Source: Pseudorasbora parva (lineage: Eukaryota > Chordata > Actinopteri > Cypriniformes > Gobionidae). From it: a stretch of 64,000 nucleotides of DNA. The notes beneath the pieces were generated by a model. The model was given only the letters and a program-made list of their open reading frames with translations, made no database searches and was not told where the DNA came from. The position numbers and the translations under genes were made by a program. Shown piece by piece: positions 1 through 11,645 of the stretch; position 1 is the stretch's first letter; each line of letters starts with the position of its first letter. The stretch covers positions 36,902,946 to 36,966,945 of the forward strand of contig NC_090186.1 in assembly GCF_024679245.1 (NCBI RefSeq). The letters run 5' to 3'.

Positions 1-56
<56 letters not shown>
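1..56. repeat. (AC)n microsatellite
   Basis: Uninterrupted AC dinucleotides run from the window edge, so the true left end is not visible. The tract abuts a short palindromic-ended element (73-313), which is followed by another short CA run, an arrangement common for this fish repeat. Confidence 0.97.
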
Positions 57-59
<3 letters not shown>

Positions 60-72
60 TGATTCACTATCT

Positions 73-313
73 TTGTGGGGACTCTCCATAGACGTAATGG
101 TTTTTATACCATACAAACTGTACATTCTCTCCCCTACACTGCCCCTGCCCCTAAACCTACCCATCACGGGAAACATTCTGCATTTTTACATTTTCAAAAA
201 ATCTTATCCAGTATGATTTATAAGCCTTTGAAAAGTGGGGACCGCTGGCTGGTCTCCACAATATAGGTGATCTCAGGTTTTACTATCCTTATGGGGACAT
301 TTGGTCCCCACAA
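73..313. mobile_element. Short non-autonomous element with TTGTGGGGAC ends
   Basis: The left end TTGTGGGGAC (73-82) is the exact reverse complement of the right end GTCCCCACAA (304-313). A second GGGGAC/GTCTCC pair lies inside. CA-rich sequence flanks both ends. The layout matches a very common teleost repeat that sits inside CA microsatellites; the family name is not asserted. The 63-codon frame inside (75-266) is a by-product of this repeat, not a gene. Confidence 0.6.
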
Positions 314-473
314 TGTAATATAAACAAGGACACACACACACAAACAAACAAAAGTGCATCTTAATGATGTGTACCTGTAAAAAAAAAAAATGGACTTAAA
401 ATAAACGTGTATCCAGATAAATGTCTATTGGAACAAAAGTGTGTCAACTAACCTCTGTCTCTTATCTTTACAG

Positions 474-530
474 CAGATCCAGTTTGACACATTGCAGTTT
501 CAGATCATACCGTTTGCACAAAGGCAGCAT
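474..530 (+). CDS. Possible penultimate coding exon of a gene entering from the left
   Basis: A pyrimidine tract and AG acceptor (472-473) are followed by 57 bases, 19 open codons, and a GTGAGT donor at 531. Read in phase 0 it gives a glutamine/phenylalanine-rich peptide beginning QIQFDTLQF. Joined in the same phase to 1072-1092 it would end the protein after six more codons, followed by a polyA signal at 1190. Only these two exons are seen, upstream exons lie outside the window, and I do not recognise the protein. Consensus splice sites, phase agreement and polyA signal support it; with so few codons it could still be chance. Confidence 0.35.
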
Positions 531-1071
531 GTGAGTATGATTATTTTTAGATGTCACTTTTAAGTTCTTATAGTAAACCATTTGGCATTAGTTTACATTT
601 TGCTATTATATAAAGCCACTGTTATGTTAACAAAGTTAAGTCAAAATAATTGCCATCAACATGTATAACAGTGGAGTACACAGAAAAGTATTTTGAATGA
701 CTATTAGGGAATTGAATTAAATTTATAATGCATTGAACAGTATAAAGAGCCTGTTGGCACTTATTCATGCCTAATCAGAATGCCAGTGCCATAATCTAAC
801 ACTAGAGGTCAGCATTACATAACAGTGCGTGTTCTGAAATCAACCTGGTCTGAACAGTTCAGTGATTATTTGGTGTCAGTACACTTGTCCAGGACATTCA
901 GATTGTTCAAGTATAGTACATTAAATAACAAATGCATGCTAAACATGTCTTGATATAGAGCATAATGTAAGACGTTATAACTGAGGGGTTAAAAGGGCAG
1001 CATTTTTCAAACCTAATCATCACCTGTGGGTAAAACCATGTTGAGATTCAACTGTTGTCCTCCTCCTTTAG

Positions 1072-1195
1072 TCTGCTCTGAAGAAGATTTGATCTATGCA
1101 GCTGCTTCAGATGCTGCCCTCCAAAGATTAGCTCTCTATCCTACACATACACACATGTGACAGCAGTTTCAGTTTTACCTGATGTTATAAATAAA
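1072..1195 (+). CDS. Possible last exon and 3' UTR of the same gene
   Basis: After a CT-rich tract and AG acceptor at 1070-1071, six codons (SALKKI) precede a TGA stop at 1090-1092. An AATAAA polyadenylation signal lies at 1190-1195 and a second AATAAA near 1276. The reading phase matches the donor at 531, giving a clean 541-base intron. This would be the 3' end of a plus-strand host gene whose body lies to the left. Not recognised; needs RNA support. Confidence 0.33.
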
Positions 1196-1590
1196 AGAAT
1201 ATTGTGCTTTTTAAATGCTTAGCACTTGATTTAATTTGTCAAGCCAGCTGCAAAACAAATTGCCTTCTGAGAGAAATAAAAGTCTGTATTTAATTAACCA
1301 GACCTGATGTTGGACATGAGTAACTGTAAGTGGACTAACAACACTATGAGACGGACATTAAGGTGAGCGTAACAGAGAATGAACTTGACAAGCCTGACTA
1401 ATGAGAGCAGACAGTAATATCACATCAAACGGTTACATCAAAGAGTCTTTCCTAATAGCCGTAATTAGAACATTCTTTGATTCTTGGCAAGAGAGATTAT
1501 GGAGATGGCAAAATTCAGTGCAAATTATTGTTAGACAGGTGATAGGAAAGTCACTGTATAGAAAATTGCAATATATCATTTGAACTTTGC
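1196..1590. other. No gene or known repeat seen
   Basis: Ordinary AT-rich sequence downstream of the putative polyA signal. The 60-codon frame at 1401-1583 shows no recognisable domain or splice context. Confidence 0.5.
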
Positions 1591-1734
<144 letters not shown>

Positions 1735-2108
1735 ATGACAATCTCTTGATAGGACTAGGGAAGTATAACTGTTATCATAATAAAGGAAAAGTAAATATTT
1801 GGATAAATGATTTTGAAGAAATGTATTTATCTGATATGAAATATGACCAATTCTAGATAATAACTGTTTAGCAGCTCTACTGTAGATTGGTGCGATTTAC
1901 ATTAATGCTGAAGCTATATTGCCACTACCAAACAGATTAGCAAAAATAAATACGTCGAATTTTAAATGAGAATTATTATAGTGTTTTTTTTTTAATGGCT
2001 AATGTAATTCCATCAGCAAACTCCATTGGTTGAGCCATTGTTGCTATATCAGGATACTCAAACAGTAACATTTTGAAAGTGCAGCAACATACTTATCGTG
2101 GGTCAAAA

Positions 2109-2254
2109 TTCTTCTTCTTCTTCTTCTTCTTCTTCTTCTTCTTCTTCTTCTTCTTCTTCTTCTTCTTCTTCTTCTTCTTCTTCTTCTTCTTCTTCTTCTT
2201 CTTCTTCTTCTTCTTCTTCTTCTTCTTCTTCTTCTTCTTCTTCTTCTTCTTCTT
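2109..2254. repeat. (TTC)n trinucleotide microsatellite
   Basis: About 48 near-perfect TTC units. Frames through it read as pure phenylalanine, serine or leucine. On the opposite strand it is a GAA tract, a purine/pyrimidine mirror capable of triplex formation. Confidence 0.98.
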
Positions 2255-3107
2255 TTTTGGTCCAGAAAGCATATTTCATTTCAGTTTGATAATGTTTTCA
2301 TGCAATTTTTTTTCTAGAGATTTTTTTTGTTATTTTATTTACCTTTAATTACAATTTTATCAATAAATAATAAATAAATAAATAGTAATTTAAGCACATT
2401 CTTCATTTTTTTTAACTTAAATTCAAAATATATCCATTTCACGCATAACTCTTTTAATTCATCATAAAATAATTTACATTGGGTGTCTTTCTTTGCTATA
2501 GATAACATTATATTTAATGACACTTGCCACAAGATGGCCCTATAGCCTTATATGGAGGAAATGAGCAGTTTCCATGTGTCCCATTTTTAGTTTGAATTTT
2601 CAGCATTTTTAGGTTTTTCTTTTGGAATCATTGCTCACATTCCATTCATTCATTTATCCATTTTTTTAAAACATTTTTTACATTTCAAACACAAAACTCC
2701 TCAAATCCAGTCAGTTAATTTTTGTGTGTATTCGTGGCTCAAGTGCAACAAAAGTCCTAGGTTCTCAGACCACTCCGATGAACACTCAATAAAAAAAAAC
2801 AAATAAAAAAAAACAAAAAAAATCTGGTCAAAATGACCCAAGTTGAGGATGAGGGTTAAAGATTTAAATGTATTATACTATTTTAAAGATTCCTAATTTT
2901 GTTTTGGAGGACACTTGTTTTTCCCTCACAATATTCATTGCACATTTCCTTTCAGCAATACTACTTCACTCTGATTGGTCAGACGGCCCAGTCTGTTGTG
3001 ATTAGTCTACCACTTACAATGTGTGTCAGAAACTAAACGCCTATTACCATATCTGAATTTCAGCTCTGATTCCTCCACACTTGATACACAGTGATACAGT
3101 GAACAAT
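2255..3107. other. AT-rich intergenic stretch, partly older repeat
   Basis: No gene is seen. Short A-runs lie near 2790-2820. The part from about 2935 continues in sense beyond the element at 3108-5203 (from 5204), so it looks like one older repeat split by that insertion. Confidence 0.4.
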
Positions 3108-5203
3108 GGGCTTCATTCATGAAACTTTCGTGAATATATGCATATTCAGATTAATTGGCGCGTAAAATTAACCTTTACGAAAACTCTCCTCCGGATTCAT
3201 AAATGCTTCCTATACCAAGGATTCAGTAGTTAAATGTGTGTATATTAATGAATTCCAAACATTTGTAAATAAGACATATGTGCACGCTCATTCAAAATTA
3301 GCATAATCCCTGCCCATGAGTTACAACTGCAAATGGCGTGTCTAGGAACGCTGTGGAACCTTCTGGAATTCTTTCTCAGGTTTGGCTCCAGTATTTTGCA
3401 TAACTGCTAAAGAGACTAACTGAACATATGCCTAGCAATACATATTCAGTTATTGTGTGTCCACCAAAATTTTTTTAGCCAGCTACAAAACGCCTGGTAC
3501 TCTTCTGAAAATGGCCAGCTAGTAGCGCTAGAAAGCTCTTTGCAAGGGCAGCGTTTTTCTAGCTGAGATACTATTGGTTGCTATAATACAGAATATCCAT
3601 GAGAGCAATGTGTTACTAGTATCTCATTTTGAAGAATATTACTGAATGTAAAAAAGGCAGAAAAAGGAAGTATTTAAGGTGCACTATGCAACTTTTACAT
3701 CCGCTAGAGGGCGCCTATTCAAAACAAAGGCGTAATTTGATGATGCCAGGTTTGAGCGCAGAACAACACTTGGGACATGTGGTCTTCAGCTCACAGCCGG
3801 TGGAAAATAGGACTCGGGCAGAAATCATGTTCATGAATGTAATTATTAACGTTACTGTATTATGAAGCAGAGCAAGCATCGTGACTTTTATTATGACGGG
3901 ACACAGTTGCCAGGCGCCAGCGCTATTTCCGCTTTTCTGGTCACGAGTATGAGGTAACACAGCTCTGTTTATCATATTAGAGACATTTGAGTGTGTTGAA
4001 AATTGTTATGACGTTGCTCTGTGTGTTCGCTCAGCAGCTGCTGTGACACTTTTTAACAATGCTAAGAGTAAAGGTTTCTGTAAAATAAAAACGGAAACCG
4101 AGGGTAACGCAGATATGACGCAATTGAGGTGACTCCCTCAGACGCTATGCTAAGACATCCCGGCTCCTTGGTTAAAATAGCAATTTTCTCACAATTTACA
4201 AATAGTTGGATTCATTTGAGATATTGTAAGTACTCAACTAAACAAAATATATAACCCTGGCCTAGTGGTTTTTGGCACCTTTAACTTCTCCACTATTGTT
4301 GTTGTTGTACAGTTGGTGTACAAGTGGGATGATTGGTCGGTGTCTGTTTTTTTTCCCGCCCCTCCCCCACTGTGATTGGACAGCCTGTTAAAAAGTTACA
4401 GTGACAGGCGTTGCCTATTACGGAATTACGGGGCCAATACGGAAGTACCTTAAACTGGAATTTATTGACTGGCCACTAGTGACAGGCTGAATAATGGCGC
4501 AAGATCTCATTGAGCCCCATGTTAAAATTCCCTACAGCAGAAAAATACATATTTACAGCCTGGAACAAATTGTAGTTTTGGTCTATACGCCAAATTTTGT
4601 CCTTCATGACAACTGTGAGGGGGTGAATTTTTTTTATAACTCATTCGTTTACATTATATAAAGCCTTAAAGTTCTGCATAGTTAAGGGGCGTGGCCACTT
4701 TGAGTGACCGGTGGATAGCCACTACAGACACGCGATGTCTGTTAGTCATCGCGTCACCTCAGCTCCACCTAAGCCCCGCCTCTTTGCCCGTTTTCTGTTA
4801 TCCGGGCGTGATTCGCTGGCAAGATAGCAACGGCCAGCTCGTCTCTACATGGTCCAGAACTGCTCTTTGGAATCCTATGGGTGACGTCATGGACACTACA
4901 TCCATATTTTTTAACAGTCTATGCCTATTACCTAATGTTGAACAGTAAAAAAGCAAATCAACTCTTGAAATATTATTATGGTACATAGTGCATCAAAATG
5001 CAATTCTATCTATCAGTTTGCCTAAATTAGAACACAGAACGTTCAAATCTTTTCGCAACATTTACACGTGGTAGAGAGCAGGTGTAAGTTTCAACATTTT
5101 GAAAATACGCACATTTTCGTGAATCCGAAAATTTTACGTCAGAGCAGCTTTATGAACGATTTACACACACATTCGTTCTGCTCGTGTTTCATGAATGAGA
5201 CCC
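3108..5203. mobile_element. TIR DNA transposon, non-autonomous, AAT target duplication
   Basis: The left end GGGCTTCATTCATGAAAC and the reverse complement of the right end, GGGTCTCATTCATGAAAC, are near-identical. AAT flanks both sides (3105-3107 and 5204-5206), a 3-bp target duplication. GGG-starting ends with a 3-bp duplication suggest the PIF/Harbinger superfamily (inference). No transposase frame is visible. A separate TTAA-flanked element is nested at 3678-4280. The interior at 4400-4960 is GC-richer and resembles other dispersed fish repeats but was not classified. Confidence 0.55.
3678..4280 (+). mobile_element. TTAA-flanked non-autonomous element, copy 1
   Basis: Flanked exactly by TTAA at 3674-3677 and 4281-4284. 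The left end GGTGCACTATGCAAC and right end GGCACCT form short inverted ends. A second, inverted copy lies at about 9755-10431, sharing blocks such as the stretch around CTCTGTTTATCATATTAGA and the CGCTCAG..CTGTGACAC block. TTAA duplications are typical of piggyBac and Kolobok transposons. No transposase is encoded. Nested inside 3108-5203, so it is the younger of the two. Confidence 0.6.
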
Positions 5204-7975
5204 AATAACGATAGCGTCAGTATTATCGCATCAATTCCAGTGCTCATCCTCATCCTTTAGAAGTGCATGCAAAGTGGATTTGCAGCGCTCGACATGTCAC
5301 CAACCTCTTCTAGGCCTCAGCTAAACTAGTGTTTGAGGGCGGGTCAAAGTAGACGATGTTCGCTGGCAGCCAATAAAGCTGGCTTTATGCAAATGTAACA
5401 CTTTTTTGTAGTTATGTAGCAGGAAGTGAGACTGGAATTGCTGATGAATTTCAGCAGTTCAAAATCGATTCTTTCTTTTAGGAGACAATAACTTTATTTG
5501 TCATGCACTTTGATCTTTAAAACTTTGCAGACATTTTACATTAACAAGAAGCTATATTGAACACTGCACGAAGACGTCATTTTCAAAAAAGCAGACGCAC
5601 TTGAAAAACACAAGAGCACATTTTGTTAGATATTTTGTATTTTGAGTGTTGTGTGCAAAGACATGCCATGCATAATTGCAAAATGATGCCAAATTTCTCG
5701 AAGGTAAGGTTCATAATATAAACAAACAAACAATCATAAACAAAAAACAGATGCCGGAGTCATCCGAGGTGGACTGGCATACTGTATCATTGAACCCGTT
5801 CGTGTGGACAGGCTTGATGTCTTCAGGTAGGCACTGGTTGTGAAGCAGTACACTCACTTTCCCTTGCCCTTGCCCTCTCTTTTTGTCTTTCATTTTCTTT
5901 TCTTTCTTTTTTTCTTCTTTTTTTTCCAACAGAGTTGGACCAAAAAGCCTGGAAGGAATTGATATTTTCCATTGGATGTAGAACTTGGACCTCTGTTTTA
6001 TAGTTGTTGTTCCCTCTCATTATTTGATTAATCCTTAAGTCTAAGAGAACCGAAATGAAACAGAAAAATATATTAGTGCTGAGCTCAGCAGATTTATTTT
6101 TTACCTAATGAATAAATAAGTGTGGATTACGCCACGCAGAGCTGCCAAGGAGACCATTTTTATTGCTGTTCGAAACATCTTTGATTAAGTGAAGCTGAAT
6201 GGTTTTGCCTCTCTGTATTAATTGGTGCAGTATTTCCATATTCCACCACACAAATTGAAATCAAATGATCTCATCATAGAACTAGTTCCTGTTTTAGAGC
6301 CAATGTTTTAAACTGCAACAATAAAACACACCTTAGCAGTTGGATGTCAGGGAGAAAAGCTTTTTTCTTTACTTTGAGGAAGTTCTTTTTAAAGAGAACA
6401 TAAAATCCATTTTGTTTCTTTCAGCCCGGTGAGACTTGGAAATGGTTATAGACGAGATGCTAGCCAGGGGCAAAAAAAAAAAAAAGATATGTTTTCACAT
6501 TTAGCCTCAGCATCAAGGAGTCGCAACGTATGACCCCACGAAGCTCAGAATAGAAGGTTAAATTAGGTGAAGAAATGATTTTTCTCTCTTTTTCTAATAA
6601 GGGAGGTTAAAATGTTTTAATGACACAAGTATTTCCATCAAATAATACAATATAATTAGGCTAGTAGCAAAAAACATTGACAAACTATGACTCTGGGTGT
6701 AAAAATGCAATATCGCAAACATTGGTTATATGTCATTTTTATCTTTGATATATTAGTCCATGAATACCAAAAGGAGGATCTCATGATAAATCTCATGATA
6801 AATATGATGTTAGCTTTTTTCCAATGCACTCAGCTCTTCTGCCACCTCATTAACGCATTAGTCACTATCAAAAAGGGGGAAAGACGATAACATCTGGCCT
6901 TTGTTTCTTCACTTTTGTAAGCCTATTACATAACTTGAAGACTTTCAGGCTTTTGTTTGAAATCCTTAAGCTTTTACAATTTGTACGCCTGACAATCCTG
7001 GTTTCCATTTAAATAACTTCACTTTTCTCAAAACTTCTTTCCCGATTCACCTCCATGATAATGAAGCAATGAAGCAATTTAGTCAGCATGTATTCTGTTT
7101 TCACTCCATCGGGGGTTTGTATCATAGCATGCCAAATGTCATAAAAGTAAAGAGATAAATAATGCAGCCAAGCTCTCTGAACCACCTGGCATGTACATTT
7201 ATATGCTTCAGTATTAACATTTTTTTGTGCTTTATTGCTCAGAAAACACTTAGCGCTGTGTCATTAGGCCATGGGGATGTGATTGGCCGAATTCTGCCAT
7301 TTCACATGACCCAGGTGGAATTTCATTGTGAGCAGAGGAGGATATCGCTACAGGACAGGTATTGCGGTTTATTTGCTAGCTGTTCAGATAAACACATATT
7401 TTGTTCCATAACCTAGTAGCTGCCTGCAGAAGCATTTCGAGGCACCATGCGTGTATTTCTGACGTGAAAAGCAGTTCCAAAATGTAGGCGCCTTCATTTT
7501 GTTGCATTCTAAAATGCATTGTTTCAGAAAAATTCTAAAGCAGCATTACATGCGTCTTTCTTGCAAAAGCAATCCCATAATTCATTGTGACAAGCTACCT
7601 ATGTGTAGCATTTCAAACAGATCCTTTTCACATTAATGGGGTTCTTCAAAGTTTAAGTCGTCACAGTTGGGTAAACCTCTATAGTTATAAAAGGAAATGA
7701 CAACAAATTATAATTTTTGCATTCCCATTTGAAATCCAAAATAGCGTTTATATGACTTTCCAAAAGGGGGAAAAAATATTGAAAGATCTGATTATGACTG
7801 ATTATATTGGTCAAAAGATTGTATTATAAACAAACACCCACTGTGTAGTGTTAATCATGTAGTAGTTTTCATTAATTTAATGCCAAGGTAGTAAAACAAA
7901 AAGGATAGTTTTATAACTTATAATTATTTAAAAAAGAAGAAAATTGCTAGACATAGGATATTAATAACCGTGGAA
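5204..7975. other. Intergenic stretch without gene evidence
   Basis: 5204-5450 continues an older repeat split by the insertion at 3108-5203. Beyond that there is only a CT-rich tract near 5880-5930 and a 14-A run near 6467. Frames such as 6687-6890 and 7162-7416 have no domain, splice context or partner. Confidence 0.45.
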
Positions 7976-7976
7976 A

Positions 7977-9190
7977 TTTTTTTATTTTATTTAACCTTTA
8001 TTTAACCAGGTTAGTCTCATTGAGATATAGAATCTCTTTTTCAAGAGAGACCTGGCCAAGATAGCAGTACAAATTAAAACATACAATCACAAAAACACAA
8101 AAGTCAAGTGCATTTCAATTAAATAAAAATGACATTAAGTAAAACATTTGCATGTGTGGATTGAGTCATGTTCTATAGATTTAACATAACCTTTAAACTC
8201 ATTTAAGGAAATTAGACTCTGTAGTTTGAGTATTTTCTGTAGGTCATTCCAATTTGAATGTGCAACAAACATGAAAGCTTTTTTGAACATCTCAGTCCTG
8301 GCTTTAGGTACATTCAATGAAATAATTTTCTGGGACCGTAAACCATAAGTACTCTGTGTAAAAGAAAGTAAATCAGATATGTAACCTGGTAGCCTGCCTA
8401 TGATACCCTTATATATAAAGATATAAAGGTGAGTAAGCCGGCGACTTGACAAAGAGGGCAAATTCACCGAGGAGTAAAGTGTACAGTGATGAGTGAGGGG
8501 TCTACAATTCGAGATAAATCTTAAAGCGCCATGAAACACAGAATCCAACATCTGAAGATACTTTGATGGAGCATTCATATACAGCAGATCACCATAATCA
8601 ATCATAGATAGAAATGTGGCATGGACTAGCCTTTTTCTGGCAGAAAAAGTAAAACAAGATTTGTTTCTAAAGAAAAAACCTAGCTTCAGTTTCAACTTTT
8701 TCACTAGATTCTGTAAATGAAGCTTAAAAGAAAGGTCATCATCAATTAAAAATCCTAAATATTTATAAGATGAAACTACCTCAAGTTTATTACCCTGATC
8801 AGTAACAATATTCAGGTCTGGCTCATTTTCCAATTTCCTTGCGTTTGAAAAGACCATTACTTTGGTCTTCTCTGCATTAAGCACAAGCTTTAATTGATAA
8901 AGCTGAGCTTGCACTCTATTGAAAGCAGTTTGCAAGCATTCATACGCCTTCTTAATGGTAGTTGCAAAACAATAAATAACTGTATCATCCGCATAAAAAT
9001 GGAAAAATGCATGTTGGACATTTTCCCCTATACAGTTTATATAAATGGTGAATAAAAGTGGCCCAAGAATGGAAATGTCATCACAGTCTATGAAAAACGT
9101 TCCACAGTGTCTATGATGCTGCCTTGCTATGCAACTGTCTACATACAGTAGGGAGAGAGTCAGCTCACTAGGCTTAAATGTTGGACAGAT
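7977..9190 (-). mobile_element. 5'-truncated LINE (non-LTR retrotransposon)
   Basis: On the minus strand this runs from mid reverse transcriptase to a 3' UTR. The 3' UTR is the widespread fish LINE tail with TTTATTTAACC motifs and a CTCTTTTTCAAGAGAGACC palindrome (about 8033-8052). The element ends in TAAATAAA-type repeats at 7977-8010. The 5' portion, including the endonuclease, is absent. Clade is not certain: a jockey/L2/CR1-type element fits the RT and its C-terminal region. Confidence 0.8.
8135..9190 (-). CDS. LINE reverse transcriptase, C-terminal part
   Basis: The frame is open from at least 9190 to a stop at 8135. It shows an ILGPLLF motif at about 9060-9080, then the catalytic FYADD motif (YADD codons at 8984-8995), which copies element RNA into DNA at the target site. 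Next come LNAEKTKVMVF and YKYLGFLIDDDLSF, typical of the RT thumb of fish LINEs, and a C-terminal domain with THHC and a WNDLQ motif near the end. The catalytic aspartates are intact. The N-terminal RT fingers and the endonuclease are missing, so this is a dead 5'-truncated copy. The residue before ILGP is not the usual glycine-serine pair, a sign of decay or divergence. Confidence 0.82.
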   Translation of the reverse strand: MCPTFKPSELTLSLLYVDSCIARQHHRHCGTFFIDCDDISILGPLLFTIYINCIGENVQHAFFHFYADDTVIYCFATTIKKAYECLQTAFNRVQAQLYQLKLVLNAEKTKVMVFSNARKLENEPDLNIVTDQGNKLEVVSSYKYLGFLIDDDLSFKLHLQNLVKKLKLKLGFFFRNKSCFTFSARKRLVHATFLSMIDYGDLLYMNAPSKYLQMLDSVFHGALRFISNCRPLTHHCTLYSSVNLPSLSSRRLTHLYIFIYKGIIGRLPGYISDLLSFTQSTYGLRSQKIISLNVPKARTEMFKKAFMFVAHSNWNDLQKILKLQSLISLNEFKGYVKSIEHDSIHTCKCFT

Positions 9191-9754
9191 GGAGTGCTAA
9201 CTACCCTCAAGAGAGCAAGTTATGAGGCTTTACCTTACCAGGTGTTTCTCATTTTGGTTATAGTGAAGAAATGTGAATCCCTCTTCATTGAAAGACCTGG
9301 TACAAAGAGTGGATTCAGAGGGAGGTATTTGATGATGCCAGGTTTAAGACTCCCGTTGTGTCTCATATGCATATTCAGCACTTCCCCATAAACACAGAGG
9401 CAATAAATATGGAGGAACAGCCAACTGTGTACAAGTTGTAACCACTAAAATATCCCTGGCAGACCGCAAACCAGGAGGTTCGACGAGCTGTGTGTGCTGA
9501 GAATGACTTTACATGGGAATTACAATTTAAAATGATTTGCCTGAGGGAGTGTGATTTCTGAAGGTTCGAAGTTCTCATGTCTTTCAGAATATCCATTTAA
9601 TAGTAACTATTGTATGTAATATATAAAATGTCTATATTTTTTATAAAAATATATAAATAAAATTAGCTGTGTTTAAACCAGGAAAAAATATCAGCCGATG
9701 GGGTAAGAACAAATAAGTAAATGACAGTTTTTTTTCACAGTTTTCAGAAAACAA

Positions 9755-10431
9755 GATATAATATCTTAAATGATATTGCTTCTTAAATCGTTAGACAATT
9801 GCTATTTTAACCAAGGAGCCGGGATGTGTGAGGGAGTCGCCTGTCAATTGCATCATATCAGCATTATCCTTGGTTTCCAGATTTATTTTGCAGAAATACT
9901 TTACTCTTAGCAGTGTGAACAAGTGTCACAGCAGCCACTGAGCGAACGCACGGAGTAACATCATAACATAATTTTTAAACATACTTTAATCTATCTAGAA
10001 CTGACAAAATGTAAAATGTGTACCTTGAATGCAATGTAAGTCGCTTTGGATAATAGCGTCTGCCAAATGCATAAATGTAAATGTAAAATGTAAATCTAAT
10101 ATGATAAACAGAGGTGCGTTATCTCGTACTCATGACCGGAAAAACAGGACTGGCACCAGGGACTGTGGCATAATAAAAGTCCCACTGCTCGCGAGGCATG
10201 TGTTGTTCATCTTACTAGCAATCACTCCAGTGGCCTTGCTCGGCTCCCTCAACACTCGGTCCTGCTGTGCTTCATACTACAGTAACATTAATAATTGCAT
10301 CCAATAACTTGATTTCTTCCCGAATCCTATCTCGATTCTTTTCCACCGGCTGTGAGGTGAAAACCACGTTTCAAGATTCTTTGTTTTGAATAGGCGACTT
10401 CTAGCAGACGGAAACGTTGCATAGTGCACCT
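9755..10431 (-). mobile_element. TTAA element, copy 2 (inverted), interrupted
   Basis: Reverse complement of the element at 3678-4280. It begins next to TTAA at 10432-10435 with GGTGCACTATGCAAC read on the minus strand, and shares the CTCTGTTTATCATATTAGA, CTGTGACAC and GGAGCCGGGATGT blocks. It is split at about 9995-10090 by a short sequence with an L2-type tail. The far end is diverged, so the left boundary is approximate and no second TTAA was identified. Confidence 0.6.
9998..10095 (+). mobile_element. L2-type LINE/SINE 3' tail
   Basis: Carries GTAAGTCGCTTTGGATAAT followed by AGCGTCTGCCAAATG and a short run of TAAATG-like repeats. The GCTTTGGATAATAGC segment can fold into a stem with a GGATA loop, the conserved 3' recognition hairpin of UnaL2/ZfL2-type LINEs and the SINEs that use them (established). 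Only the tail and little 5' sequence are present. It is inserted in the inverted TTAA element. Confidence 0.65.
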
Positions 10432-10435
10432 TTAA

Positions 10436-11409
10436 GGAAATGTCTTGATTTAACCCTCTGTTGTCGACGAATGTTCCGGCGCATTTTGGTAGATTTTTTT
10501 CCCACATAGCAGAAAAATATACTTAAAATACTCTAAAAAAAAGTTTTATCTTGTCATACAGAATACATATTTCAAAATTGTACATGGTTATACACTCATA
10601 GTCTCAATTTCTGTGAACTTCTTTCTGAAACAGGTCATAAAATGAATCGAAACTCAGCAAATACTTGCCACAAAGATATGAGAAAAGTGTATATTTTAAA
10701 TGAAATCATATTGAAAATAAATAATTTCTGTAATCCGTATTAAACCAATGCGAGGAAGCATCAGTATTGGTTTTATGGCCTTATTTCAGTGATTAATAAA
10801 ATATATTTTTATATATTAAATATTACACATTTTAAGTATATATCACAAACCATGCATAAACATTTTTTGCTTACATTAAACTTTTACATACATGTTGCTC
10901 ACATATTATTGTAGCAGATTTAATTCTGAATACTGTGTAATCAGACTTTAGCCATGAAAATGTTATAAGTAAAGGAAATAAGCAAAACTGTCAGGGCATA
11001 TCAAAAAAACTCCAGGGCCAGGAAACACCTCAGACCCCATAAAAGGTACATAACACACACAGTTTCTTACAATATCATGTTAATCTTGAGTATCTGTAGA
11101 GTACTATTGCATCCTTTATATCCCAAAAGAGTCTTTAGTTTTATCATATTTATAAAAGATAGATACGCTGTTCCGATTCTTTCCAAAAACAGTCAAGCTT
11201 GTGCTGGAGTGCAGGGGCAGAGCTAAAGAGTCAAGAGCACACACACACTACATCATGGCATTATCCCTGGATAACTTTCAATTTACTCTACGTTTGTGTT
11301 GTTGACATTATATGCACTTGCGTGCCGATTGCCAACAAAACACATTTGATGCAGTTACACTTACCGCCTGCGGTTTCGACTCCTGACCGGGAACAAATAA
11401 ACACACTCG
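10436..11409. other. AT-rich stretch, no gene seen
   Basis: No domain, TIR or tandem array was identified. The region at 11199-11409 continues beyond the recognisable part of the neighbouring SINE and may be its degenerate tail. Confidence 0.4.
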
Positions 11410-11645
11410 CAGAACTCCGTTTTAATGACCTCAGAGAGTCAGGACCTTGTTTTAAAGTCTCATCTGAAGGAGGGTTCTTTTTAACAGTGTCCCCATCACT
11501 GTACTGGGGTGTTAGGACCCACACAGACTACAGGAGCACCCCCTGCTAGCCTCACTAACACCTCTTCCCAAGTGGTCTTATCCAGGTACTAACCAGGCTC
11601 AACCCTGCTTGGCTTCAGTGGGCTACAGGGTTATATGGCTGCTGG
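11410..11645 (-). mobile_element. 5S-rRNA-derived SINE (SINE3-like)
   Basis: On the minus strand the head reads CCAAGCAGGGTTGAGCCTGG then TTAGTACCTGG, which matches the internal promoter half of 5S rRNA, including the box A to box C region. It is followed by a body with GATGAGACTTTAAAAC and GGTCCTGACTCTCTGAGG, a block typical of the fish 5S-derived SINE. It would be transcribed by RNA polymerase III from the 5S-like internal promoter and mobilised by a LINE. The 5S part has many substitutions and is joined to a non-5S body, so it is not a 5S gene. Confidence 0.75.

Noticed and set aside
9325..9346. TTTGATGATGCCAGGTTT shared with the TTAA element at 3737
   Set aside because: An 18-base match without flanking similarity; may be a tiny relic but cannot be supported as a copy.
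11560..11645. 5S rRNA gene on the minus strand
   Set aside because: Only part of 5S is present, diverged, and fused to a SINE body.
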